A DNA stretch of 36,051 nt from Candidatus Dormiibacterota bacterium (GTDB taxonomy: Bacteria; Chloroflexota; Dormibacteria; Aeolococcales; Aeolococcaceae), in assembly GCA_003135895.1 (NCBI GenBank), contig PNBE01000205.1:3926-39976 (forward strand). The letters are read 5' to 3'. The stretch's first letter is position 1. Each line of letters begins with the position of its first letter. A program made the position numbers and the translations under genes. The notes beneath the pieces are model-generated. The model was not told the origin of the DNA, did not search any database, and saw only the letters and a program-made list of their open reading frames with translations. This document shows positions 16,166 to 23,693 of the stretch, in pieces.

Positions 16166-16765
16166 ATGAGCGAGCGCATGCTGATCCCGGCTCGTGGGGC
16201 GGTTGCCGTGCGGGTGGCTGCCGATCAGCGCTTCCGGGTGATCGACCTCGAGGGCACCCAGGTGGTTGATCTCTTTGCCTTTGTCGACGGCGATGTCGGT
16301 GAATACGCGAGTGCTGAGCACACGCGGGTGTTTGTGAAGCGGCTCTTTCCGAAGTCCGGCGAGCCGTTTGTCACGAACCGCCGCCGCCCGCTTCTGCTGC
16401 TTGAGGAGGATTCGTCGCCCGGTGTCCACGACATGCTCTGCGCTGCGTGTGATCCGACGAGATACGCGCTCCTGGGGCACACGGGCTGGCACGCCTCGTG
16501 CCAGGAGAACCTCGAGCGCACGATGGACGAGCTTGGCTATGCCGGTGTTGAGATTCCCCAGCCGATCAACCTGTTCATGAACGTCTCGCGCGACGCCGAC
16601 GACGCGCTGAACTTTGCCCCGGCGCTGACGAGAGCAGGCGACTCCGTCACGCTTCGGGCGCTGCTGCCGTCCATCGTTGTCGCGTCCGCGTGTCCGATGG
16701 ATCTGAACGTCATCAACGGGGCGGGTCCGACCGATGCGGCTGTCGAGGTTCTGGATCCGGCGTAG
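16166..16765 (+). CDS. DUF1989 (urea carboxylase-associated / carboxyguanidine deiminase-like) protein
   Basis: A 199-residue member of the DUF1989 family. Diagnostic stretches are DLEGTQVVDLFAF, the metal-site candidates H88, C92 and C95 (HDMLCAACDP), H109 and C112 (HASCQENL), INLFMNV at 135-140 and VASACPMDLN with C176. Characterised relatives, UAAP1/UAAP2 (CgdA/CgdB), deiminate carboxyguanidine and sit beside guanidine/urea carboxylases. Here the gene instead follows urease alpha with no gap: TAG is directly followed by ATG. It could act on a carboxylated or carbamoylated nitrogen intermediate, or help the urease-like enzyme. The subunit is single, whereas CgdAB is a pair. Its last 53 bp overlap the 3' end of the convergent amidase gene. 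Confidence 0.85.
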   Translation: MSERMLIPARGAVAVRVAADQRFRVIDLEGTQVVDLFAFVDGDVGEYASAEHTRVFVKRLFPKSGEPFVTNRRRPLLLLEEDSSPGVHDMLCAACDPTRYALLGHTGWHASCQENLERTMDELGYAGVEIPQPINLFMNVSRDADDALNFAPALTRAGDSVTLRALLPSIVVASACPMDLNVINGAGPTDAAVEVLDPA

Positions 16766-18182
16766 CTGTGGGCGGACGTCTGCCAGCCCATGGGCGACTT
16801 TCCTCGAGTTGCGCGGCGAGTCGCATCAGCGTGCGGTCTGCCCCGAACTGGCCGACGAACTGCGTCCCGATCGGCAGGTCGTCCTCGTTCCAGAACAAGG
16901 GAGTCGACATCGCGGGTTGCCCGGTGACATTCGCGACGGTCGTGAATGGACAGAACTCGCTGTCGCGTTGATATCCGCGCAACGGATCGTCACTGGAAGA
17001 CGCAATGAACCCGATCGGTGGGGGTGGCGTGGCCACCGTGGGCGTCAGCCAGACGTCGTGACGGTCGAAGAAGCCGGCGACCGTCCTGCTCATGCGCTGG
17101 AGTTCATGAACCGCCTCGAGATATTCAGTGGCGGCGATGCGCCGCCCCTTCTCGTAGAGAGCCCACGTGAGGATCTCGACATCGTGAGCTTGCGGAGCGC
17201 GATGGAGCAGTCCTCCCCAGTAGTCGATCATCCACGCGACGCCGGCGATCCAGACCGTGTCGAAGGCGACGGCATACGGCTCTGGGTCGAGTGCGGGCGC
17301 CGCTTCTACAACTTCGTGTCCAAGCTCCTCGCACAAGTGCGCAGCGTCGATCATCGCTCGCGCGCAGGTCGGGTCCACAGGTCCCCCGGTAGGAGACGCA
17401 GCGCTGAAGGCGATCCGGAGCCTTCCCGGAGATCGGTCCAGGTCAGCGGCTGACGACGAATCCTCGGCCGCCGGCCAGTACGGATCGCCGGCGACCGTGC
17501 CAGACGTAGCCTCGAGCAACCGAGCGCTGTCCCGGACGGACCGCGTGAGAACGTGCTCGGCCCACAATCCCGAGAACAGATCTCCATGTTCGGGTGCCAT
17601 CGAGATCCGTGCGCGAGAAGGCTTGAACCCGAAAACGCCGCAGCACGACGCCGGTATCCGGATTGATCCGCCGCCGTCGTTACCGTGGGCCATCGGGACC
17701 AAGCCGGCCGCGACTGCTGCAGCCGACCCTCCGCTTGATCCACCTGTCGATCGATTGAGATCCCAGGGATTTCGGGTCGGGCCGAAACGCACTGGCTCGG
17801 TTGTTCCCAGGATGCCGAACTCTGGGGTGTTGGTCTTACCAACGATAACCAGTCCGGCGTGCTTGTACCGCCGTACGAGCTCGGTATCTCGCCGTGCGAT
17901 GAACTCCCCGAGAAACGCCGATCCCGCGGTGAGGCGGCTTCCTGCTTCGCCGGCGAGCAGGTCCTTGAGGAGGAAGGGCACGCCCGCAAAAGGACCATCG
18001 GGCAGTTGTGCGCCGGCTAGGGCAAGAGCATTCTCGTACAACGGAGTGATGACGGCGTTGATGACGGGGTTCAACAACTCGATGCGGTGGATCGCGGCCG
18101 TCACCAACTCGACTGGGCTGACATTCCCGCGAGCGACCATCTCGGCCTGATCGGTCGCGTCCAGCCACGCCAACTCGTTCAC
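16713..18182 (-). CDS. Amidase-signature family hydrolase (1)
   Basis: A 489-residue amidase-signature enzyme. The Ser-cisSer-Lys triad is K73 (FLLKDLL), S149 in GGSSGGSAAAVAAG and nucleophile S172 in DGGGSIR. The C-terminal part (WLTPTVATPPPP, FTTVANVTGQPAMSTP, PIGTQFVG) is typical of AmiC/6-aminohexanoate-cyclic-dimer-hydrolase-like members. It cleaves a carboxamide to acid and ammonia or amine. The GTG at 18182 is chosen because a TATAGT -10 box sits 7 nt upstream, implying leaderless translation; GTG codons at 18188 and 18191 are alternatives, and the frame runs open to 18380. The Pro/Arg-rich tail extends 53 bp into the convergent DUF1989 gene. There is no allophanate-hydrolase C-terminal domain. 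Confidence 0.88.
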   Translation of the reverse strand: MNELAWLDATDQAEMVARGNVSPVELVTAAIHRIELLNPVINAVITPLYENALALAGAQLPDGPFAGVPFLLKDLLAGEAGSRLTAGSAFLGEFIARRDTELVRRYKHAGLVIVGKTNTPEFGILGTTEPVRFGPTRNPWDLNRSTGGSSGGSAAAVAAGLVPMAHGNDGGGSIRIPASCCGVFGFKPSRARISMAPEHGDLFSGLWAEHVLTRSVRDSARLLEATSGTVAGDPYWPAAEDSSSAADLDRSPGRLRIAFSAASPTGGPVDPTCARAMIDAAHLCEELGHEVVEAAPALDPEPYAVAFDTVWIAGVAWMIDYWGGLLHRAPQAHDVEILTWALYEKGRRIAATEYLEAVHELQRMSRTVAGFFDRHDVWLTPTVATPPPPIGFIASSSDDPLRGYQRDSEFCPFTTVANVTGQPAMSTPLFWNEDDLPIGTQFVGQFGADRTLMRLAAQLEESRPWAGRRPPTATPDPEPRQPHRSDPPR

Positions 18183-18189
18183 GACCACC

Positions 18190-18195
18190 ACTATA
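18190..18195 (-). promoter_or_regulatory. Candidate -10 box (TATAGT) for the amidase gene, leaderless layout
   Basis: Read on the minus strand, TATAGT is followed by 7 nt and the GTG of the amidase. The -35 region (TTCGAC, 17 bp upstream) is poor. No ribosome site precedes the GTG, which fits a leaderless mRNA. Confidence 0.45.
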
Positions 18196-18329
18196 TGTCC
18201 GCTGAGGCTGAGGTCGAAGGTGATGCCCTTCCGCGCAATCGGAGACAGCCTCGTCGGCGTGTTGCGAGTGGGCGTTTTCTGGATCGCCCCACGACCTGGC
18301 GCACCCTGCACTGCCCCCGCCTGAGCGCC

Positions 18330-18335
18330 GATAAT
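18330..18335 (+). promoter_or_regulatory. Candidate -10 box (GATAAT) for ureohydrolase 2
   Basis: GATAAT lies about 48 nt upstream of the ATG at 18383, in the short divergent region shared with the amidase gene. An 18-bp spacer leads to CTGCAC, a weak -35. The gene itself has a strong GGAGGT ribosome site at 18371-18376, 6 nt before the ATG. Confidence 0.3.
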
Positions 18336-18382
18336 ATGCATTCCTTCCTTAGCGGAAGCGACCGACCACAGGAGGTACATCC

Positions 18383-19387
18383 ATGGCGACGAAGCACCCC
18401 GACATGTTCACCGCCGCCGCCGCCTCGACGGGTCATGGAGGGCTGTTGCACAGTGGTCCCGGGACGTTCCTGAAGTCCCCCGGCGTGGCATGTGAGACAA
18501 AGGCGATTCAGGAACACGGCGCCAAGGCAGTCTTCCTGGGAGTGCCCTTCGACCAGGCGACCATCTATCGTTCCGGATCCAGCCTCGCACCGAAGATGAT
18601 GCGGTTCGTCTCAGACCAATACCTCCCCTACCTCGGTGACTTCGACATCAATCTGTTCGACGAGTTCGGCCTGGTCGATGCCGGCGACGTGCCGATCATC
18701 CCGGCCAACGCTGAGCGCTCACGGAACAACATCGAGGAGTGTGTCGGCAATATCCTCGATGCCGGTGCGATGCCCATCTGCATCGGCGGCGATCACTCGC
18801 TCCCCATCCCGATCGGGCAAGCCCTGTCCAAGCGCATCGGCCCCGACAAGAAGTTCGGCTACATCCACTTCGACGCGCACATCGATTGCCAGCCGGACTT
18901 CCACGGCGAGCCGTACACAAACTGGTCGCATATGGCGCGGATGGTCGAGCTGCCCAACATCGACGCGAAGAACATGGCCGTCGTGGGCGTGCGTGGCGCA
19001 ACCAACCCTCCCGAGCAGTGGCGATTCATCGAAGAGAATGGGATCAATCTCTACCGCATGCGGGAGATTCGCCGCCGCGGAGTCGAGGATGTCGTGGCAG
19101 ATGCGCTGGCCAAAGTGACAGACGGCGTCGACGCCTTCTACGTCAGTTGGGATTCCGACGTTGTGGACGCGGCCTTCCTTCCCGGCACCGATGGGCCCGA
19201 GGTTGGCGGCATGACGTCATGGGAGATCCTCAAGGCATGCGAGATGGTCGGCGCGAAGAAACCTGCAGTGATGGACATAGTCGAGTTGATTCCCGCCTAT
19301 GATCACCCAAGCTACATTTCGCACCGGCTGGCCTGCTATTTCATCTTCCATCTGCTCGGCGGCATGGCCACTGGAGGCGTGAGCTAG
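18383..19387 (+). CDS. Ureohydrolase 2, divergent branch
   Basis: A 334-residue arginase-superfamily enzyme. Metal ligands are intact: H138 (GGDHS), D164, H166 and D168 (HFDAHIDC), D257 and D259 (SWDSDVVD). The loop that usually reads DPAFAPGTGTPE is DAAFLPGTDGPE, and the substrate segment after the first Asp cluster (PYTNWSHMARM) lacks the HGT of agmatinases. An N-terminal extension of about 45 residues (TGHGGLLHSGPGTFLKSPGV) precedes the fold. It should release urea from a guanidino compound, but neither agmatinase nor guanidinobutyrase can be assumed. Guanidine hydrolase and metformin hydrolase also belong to this superfamily and remain candidates. The start has the best ribosome site in the region. 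The nucleotidyltransferase-like gene follows after 64 bp. Confidence 0.88.
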   Translation: MATKHPDMFTAAAASTGHGGLLHSGPGTFLKSPGVACETKAIQEHGAKAVFLGVPFDQATIYRSGSSLAPKMMRFVSDQYLPYLGDFDINLFDEFGLVDAGDVPIIPANAERSRNNIEECVGNILDAGAMPICIGGDHSLPIPIGQALSKRIGPDKKFGYIHFDAHIDCQPDFHGEPYTNWSHMARMVELPNIDAKNMAVVGVRGATNPPEQWRFIEENGINLYRMREIRRRGVEDVVADALAKVTDGVDAFYVSWDSDVVDAAFLPGTDGPEVGGMTSWEILKACEMVGAKKPAVMDIVELIPAYDHPSYISHRLACYFIFHLLGGMATGGVS

Positions 19388-19451
19388 CGAACGTTGTTGC
19401 GATCTGGACCCGGCCCTACGGGTTGGCAGCTGGAGGAGCGCGCAGCCACGC

Positions 19452-20243
19452 ATGACAATCGATCCCAACTACGAGGAGGCACTCCACGGCCTCATCCCGG
19501 ATGAAGCGACGCGCTTGATTGAGGCCGCGTCAAGCCGCTCCTTGCATCTTCGGCTGACCGGATCGCTCGCCATCCGGTTGCACTCCTCCGAACACGCGCC
19601 TTTGCTAGACGCAATGGGTCGACGGCGATTTCGCGACATCGACTTCTGGGGATACGCCAAAGAGCAGAAGCAGCTTGAGCACCTATTCCTTGCCGACGAG
19701 TATGTCGCCGATCCCGACATCATCCGTGCACACGAATGGGGCGTCAAACGCCTCATCTTCGAGCACCCTCAGACGAGAATCAAGATCGACGTGTTCATGG
19801 ACGAACTCGTGATGGCGCACACGATCGGATTCAAAGGTCGCCTGGAGCTGGACTACCCGACCACGGACCTGACGTACCTCATGCTGTCCAAGCTCCAGAT
19901 CCACGAGATCACCGAGAACGACATGATCGACATGATCGTGCTCTTGGCCGAGCATGACTTTGGATCCGGGAATCGGGAGCTTATCGACTCCGCAGACATC
20001 GTCGAGATCATGCGCGGCGATTGGGGGTTCTGCTACACGACGCTGGAGAACCTGACGAAGTGTGACGCAGCCCTGGATCGTTACCCGATGCTACCGACAG
20101 AGGTCGTTCAAAGAGTTCGCGCTCGGCTCGAGGCACTCCGCGACCAGATCGTCTCGGCACCAAAGACGACTCGATGGAAGATGAGGAGTAGGGTCGGCAC
20201 GCGCGCTCGTTGGTACGAGGAGGTCGGCGACGTCGAGCGCTGA
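19452..20243 (+). CDS. Nucleotidyltransferase-fold protein of unknown role
   Basis: A 263-residue protein with the minimal signature of the polymerase-beta-like nucleotidyltransferase fold. It shows LTGSLAIRL (G37-S38), RDIDFW with acidic pair D62 and D64, then KIDVF with the third Asp D113, and a helix LTYLMLSKLQIHE, similar in place to the KL helix of AbiEii-type toxins. No second domain is evident; the C-terminal 60 residues are Arg-rich. Such proteins transfer a nucleotide to protein, RNA or small molecules, but I do not recognise this subfamily and assign no substrate. A GGAGGAG site lies 13 nt before the ATG, somewhat far. It is co-oriented with ureohydrolase 2 (64 bp) and the DMT gene (70 bp). 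No antitoxin-like partner is visible. Confidence 0.65.
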   Translation: MTIDPNYEEALHGLIPDEATRLIEAASSRSLHLRLTGSLAIRLHSSEHAPLLDAMGRRRFRDIDFWGYAKEQKQLEHLFLADEYVADPDIIRAHEWGVKRLIFEHPQTRIKIDVFMDELVMAHTIGFKGRLELDYPTTDLTYLMLSKLQIHEITENDMIDMIVLLAEHDFGSGNRELIDSADIVEIMRGDWGFCYTTLENLTKCDAALDRYPMLPTEVVQRVRARLEALRDQIVSAPKTTRWKMRSRVGTRARWYEEVGDVER

Positions 20244-20313
20244 ATGTCTACACGCGGTGGGTATTCAGCGCCGATTGTCGAGTACCAGGCGAGGATGACC
20301 GGATGATGCGCCG

Positions 20314-21171
20314 ATGCTGATCGGACTGGCCTCAGCATTGGGCTTTGGCTTCGCCGACATATTCGGTGCGACCAGCGCGAGGAGAATCGGTGTTCTCACC
20401 ACGCTGGTCATCGTTCAATCTGTCAATGTCGTGATCCTGTCGGTCCTTTGGCTCACGCCGGTCGCAGGGTCGGTGACGGCAACTTTGCCTGTAGGGCTTG
20501 CGATCGCTGTCAGCGGCGTTCTCGGTACTGTGTCGTACTTCTCGTTCGTTCGCGCACTCCAGTTGGGCCCGGTTTCGATCGTCACCCCGGTCTTTGCTTC
20601 CTACGCAGCGCTCACGGTTGTCCTGTCGGTGGTTTTCGATAGTGAACGCTTCTCTGCGCTCACGGCGGCTGGAATCGCGTCGACCATTGTTGGCGTGGTC
20701 CTGGCATCGATCACACGCAGCGATCAACCAGTGAGCCTCGCCACACGGAGTGGGATTCCGTTCGCTCTCACGGCGGCGGTGGCCTGGGGCGTCGCCTCGT
20801 ATCTGCTCGGACACAGCTCACAGCAAGCAGGGTGGTTCCTACCGCAGTACGGCTCACGGCTGGTTGAGTTCGTCGCAGTCCTCGCCATCCTGTTGGGGTT
20901 CTGGGCACGGGGTGGGACAGTCAAGGTCCCGGGAGGGAAGTCCTTTGTGATTGCGTCCGTATCGGCCGTCGCGGACAACATCGGCGTGGCCGCGTTCAAT
21001 AGGGGAAGCCAGTTGGGCCTCATCTCGATTACATCGGCCGTCTCGGCAAGCTTTCCGCTGGTCGTCATCGCCGGGACGCTAATCTTGTTTCACGAGCGTC
21101 CGTCGGCTCGTCAGTGGGTCGGAATCCTTGCCGCCGTCGGGGGTCTGGTCATGCTCGGCCTCAGCCAGTAG
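20314..21171 (+). CDS. EamA/DMT-family membrane transporter (2)
   Basis: A 285-residue membrane protein with about ten hydrophobic helices in two EamA repeats. Family stretches include LASALGFGFADIFGATSARRIG at the start, SFVRALQLGPVSIVTPVFASYAAL at the end of repeat one and NRGSQLGLISITSAVSASFPLVV in repeat two, followed by LFHERPSARQWVGILAAVGGLV. Members export or import small metabolites. Its place 70 bp after the nucleotidyltransferase-like gene and near the ureohydrolases hints at movement of a pathway compound. The ATG at 20314 begins directly at the first helix and has no strong ribosome site. It converges on the amidase gene at 21180 with an 8-bp gap. Confidence 0.85.
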   Translation: MLIGLASALGFGFADIFGATSARRIGVLTTLVIVQSVNVVILSVLWLTPVAGSVTATLPVGLAIAVSGVLGTVSYFSFVRALQLGPVSIVTPVFASYAALTVVLSVVFDSERFSALTAAGIASTIVGVVLASITRSDQPVSLATRSGIPFALTAAVAWGVASYLLGHSSQQAGWFLPQYGSRLVEFVAVLAILLGFWARGGTVKVPGGKSFVIASVSAVADNIGVAAFNRGSQLGLISITSAVSASFPLVVIAGTLILFHERPSARQWVGILAAVGGLVMLGLSQ

Positions 21172-21179
21172 ACCGTTCG

Positions 21180-22748
21180 CTAGACAACTCGCGAGGGTCG
21201 GTTTCGAGCGGGGGCTGCGGGATGCTCGGGCACCCAGCCAAAGTTCATCTCGTACGTCCGTGCAATGGCGAGCAGCTGACCATCCTCGAAATGCCGGCCC
21301 ACCAACATCACACCGACGGGTAACCCGCCCGCCTCGGCGGCGGGAATGGTCACGGCGGGGTGTCCAGTCATGTCGAACGGTGTTGTGTTGGACAGCACCG
21401 CCCATCCACGGATCACCCGTTCAGCGATCGACAGGTCTTTGTCGTCAGCATGCGGACGCCCGGGCGTTGTGGGCATCACCAGGAAGTCAAGGTCATCGAA
21501 GATGCGGTCGTAGGCTGCCGTCAGAGGCGCACGCAGGTTCTGTGCCGTGGCGTAGTAGCGGCCGAGGTAACGACGCCGGAGGTGGGTTCCGCAGATGAGC
21601 GCCACCTTCATTTGCGGTGGGAGCTCCTGCCCTGATCTCGTCAGGCCTTCACACAACGCAGACGCGAATTCGGGCCAATACCTCCCCCGCCAGTGCCAGC
21701 CATTGCCGCCACCACTGATCAGTGCTGTCATCCCCTCGATGAAACCGGCAAAGCCGATAGCAGCGGATGACAGGTGAGCGGGCACCGAAACCGACCGTAT
21801 CTCCGCTCCCAGCTCCTTGAGACGCTCGATGGCTGCCTGAGCTGCCGCCACTGTTTCCCGCTCCACCCCGGCCTCAGGGCTGAAGCCCTCCTCCACAACG
21901 CCGATGCGAACGCCGGTGAGGCGATCCGCAGCCTCGGCGACGAACCTCGAGTAATCCTGGGTCGCGACGCCCGCGCGCTGGCGTGGGTCCGACTCTTCGG
22001 CACCCGCAATCACGCTCAGGACCTGCGCGGCGTCCTCGACGTGAAGCGCGATCGGGCCGCAGTGATCGAAGGTTTGATCAATGCCGGCAATACCCACATA
22101 TGGGACCAGACCATGGGTTGGCTTGAGGCCCACCGCTCCGCACCACGCCGCGGGCACACGAATCGAGCCTCCTTGGTCAGCGCCGATTGCGATGTCGACA
22201 TCGTCGTAATAAAGAGCCGCAGCTGACCCGCTCGATGAGCCGCCTGCCGTTCGGGTGAGATCGAAAGGGCAGAGTGTCGGCCCGTATTCGCTGGTGTCGC
22301 CGCCCCCTGAAAAGGCGAAGTTGTCCATGTTGGTAACTGCGCTGATCGTCGCTCCGGCTCGAAGGAGACGGTCGGTGACCACGCTGTCCAATGTCGGCAC
22401 GAAGCCCTCGAGCACCTTGGATCCGCACGTCATGGGGATTCCCGCGATGGCGATCGAGTCCTTGAGTCCTATCCGCTTTCCCGTGAGGGGACCTTCGATA
22501 TCGGCTTTGACATGGCACCGGCGGACGACAGCGTTGTACGGATCCTCTGCTGGTGTCGGACGGTATCCAGGGTCACGGACCGCCGCGACGTTGCCGGCGG
22601 GCACCGGATGCTCGACATCAAGGGGGTCGAGTACTCGGAGGACGAACTCCGCCAGCTGCTCGTACTCGCTGATCTCCGAGTCGTCGATACTGAAATGGAA
22701 CTCCCGCGCGAGATCGTTCAGCTCGTTGCGGCCAACCCGTTGCGGCAT
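21180..22748 (-). CDS. Amidase-signature family hydrolase (2), Rhodococcus enantioselective-amidase-like
   Basis: A 522-residue amidase. The triad is K96 (GLKDSIA), cis-Ser S171 in AGGSSSGSAAAL and nucleophile S195 in ADQGGSIRVPA. An N-terminal helical extension of about 75 residues, the stretch GLKPTHGLVPYVG and the C-terminal NTTPFDMTGHPAVTIP closely resemble the stereoselective amidase of Rhodococcus. The ATG at 22748 is supported by a strong ribosome site GGAGGAGG 5 nt upstream; the longer frame would begin at a TTG without such a site. It hydrolyses an amide to acid and ammonia. It is the last gene of the minus-strand operon with CoA-transferase, ureohydrolase 3 and amidohydrolase, 39 bp after the latter. 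Confidence 0.9.
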   Translation of the reverse strand: MPQRVGRNELNDLAREFHFSIDDSEISEYEQLAEFVLRVLDPLDVEHPVPAGNVAAVRDPGYRPTPAEDPYNAVVRRCHVKADIEGPLTGKRIGLKDSIAIAGIPMTCGSKVLEGFVPTLDSVVTDRLLRAGATISAVTNMDNFAFSGGGDTSEYGPTLCPFDLTRTAGGSSSGSAAALYYDDVDIAIGADQGGSIRVPAAWCGAVGLKPTHGLVPYVGIAGIDQTFDHCGPIALHVEDAAQVLSVIAGAEESDPRQRAGVATQDYSRFVAEAADRLTGVRIGVVEEGFSPEAGVERETVAAAQAAIERLKELGAEIRSVSVPAHLSSAAIGFAGFIEGMTALISGGGNGWHWRGRYWPEFASALCEGLTRSGQELPPQMKVALICGTHLRRRYLGRYYATAQNLRAPLTAAYDRIFDDLDFLVMPTTPGRPHADDKDLSIAERVIRGWAVLSNTTPFDMTGHPAVTIPAAEAGGLPVGVMLVGRHFEDGQLLAIARTYEMNFGWVPEHPAAPARNRPSRVV

Positions 22749-22753
22749 GTGCG

Positions 22754-22761
22754 CCTCCTCC
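22754..22761 (-). promoter_or_regulatory. Strong ribosome site fixing the start of amidase 2
   Basis: GGAGGAGG on the minus strand lies 5 nt before the ATG at 22748. It decides against the upstream TTG at 22763. Confidence 0.8.
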
Positions 22762-22787
22762 AAGTCGAGCCGAATGAACCAGTCAAT

Positions 22788-23693
22788 CTAAGCGGGAACC
22801 TTCAGAACGCGCGATGCGTTCGCTCCGAGGATCGCCGTCTTCTGGTCATGGCTGAGCAGCGGAAGTTTCATGACTTGATTGACTGTCTCGGCGAGCCCGT
22901 ACCAGGGAAAGTCCGTTCCCATCATCACGCGTTCCGGTCCCACGTCGATGATCAGCTGAGCGAGCTCGGCGGACGACGGCGCACCTGGGGCGCCGATCCA
23001 GGCGATGATCTCGCAGAGATCGAATGATGCTTGCGGAAAGGCCTTGGCGAAGCTCGCGGTCTGACGCCATGCGCCTCCCCCAAGGTGGGCGAGGACAAGG
23101 TTGAGCTCGGGAAACCCGCGCAGCACGTTGCCGAACGCGTTGGGCTCGGCGTACGGAGAGCCGTCGCGCATCAGCCCCGAATGCGACAACACGGGAATGC
23201 CCAGGTCCACACACGTCTGGTAGATGGGAAGCATCTGCGGCTCGTCTGGCGCGAACCGCTGCACAGCCGGGTGAATCTTGACCCCTCTTGCCCCGTGCTG
23301 CTCAACCATGTCACGGAGGTGTGCTGCTCCCGCCTCCCCACCCAGTACGGTGGGATCGACCGCGACGAACACTGAAAAGCCTTCATGACCAGCAGTCACG
23401 TCACATGCCCACTGATTCGATGCTTTGAGGTGCTCCGCCTGCGCCGTCAGCCCGGCTGAACGGGTTTCCTCGTCGAGGAGCGCGATGGCGAAGAGGTTGG
23501 CGACAACGACGTGTGAGAAGCCGGCAGCGACCATCGCGTTCTGCGCGTCCTCGATGTCGCCGGCGAGCGGCTCGAACGCCACATCATGCTTGGCCCCGTA
23601 TTCCCAGATCTCATAGTTCTGCTTTTCGACCAGCCCCGCGGCTTTGGTGGGGTAGAGGTGAAGGTGCGCATCGATGCGGAGCGGATCAGCCAT
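22788..23693 (-). CDS. Amidohydrolase_2-family TIM-barrel hydrolase/decarboxylase
   Basis: A 301-residue metal-dependent amidohydrolase of the PF04909 type. The first metal ligands are H10 and H12 in IDAHLHLYP. GVKIHP, VLSHSG, LAHLGGG and GTDFPWYG follow in the expected order, giving the barrel's other His ligands and the catalytic Asp. Family members hydrolyse lactones or amides, or decarboxylate aromatic acids (ACMSD type). The ATG at 23693 has AAGGAG 7 nt upstream; an ATG earlier in the frame lies inside the previous gene. Its start overlaps the end of ureohydrolase 3 by 8 bp. It could open a ring or cleave a C-N or C-C bond downstream of guanidine removal. The substrate is not evident. 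Confidence 0.82.
   Translation of the reverse strand: MADPLRIDAHLHLYPTKAAGLVEKQNYEIWEYGAKHDVAFEPLAGDIEDAQNAMVAAGFSHVVVANLFAIALLDEETRSAGLTAQAEHLKASNQWACDVTAGHEGFSVFVAVDPTVLGGEAGAAHLRDMVEQHGARGVKIHPAVQRFAPDEPQMLPIYQTCVDLGIPVLSHSGLMRDGSPYAEPNAFGNVLRGFPELNLVLAHLGGGAWRQTASFAKAFPQASFDLCEIIAWIGAPGAPSSAELAQLIIDVGPERVMMGTDFPWYGLAETVNQVMKLPLLSHDQKTAILGANASRVLKVPA

Noticed and set aside
16713-18182. Amidase 1 as allophanate hydrolase of a urea amidolyase pathway.
   Set aside because: No C-terminal allophanate-hydrolase domain and no urea carboxylase gene in the window.
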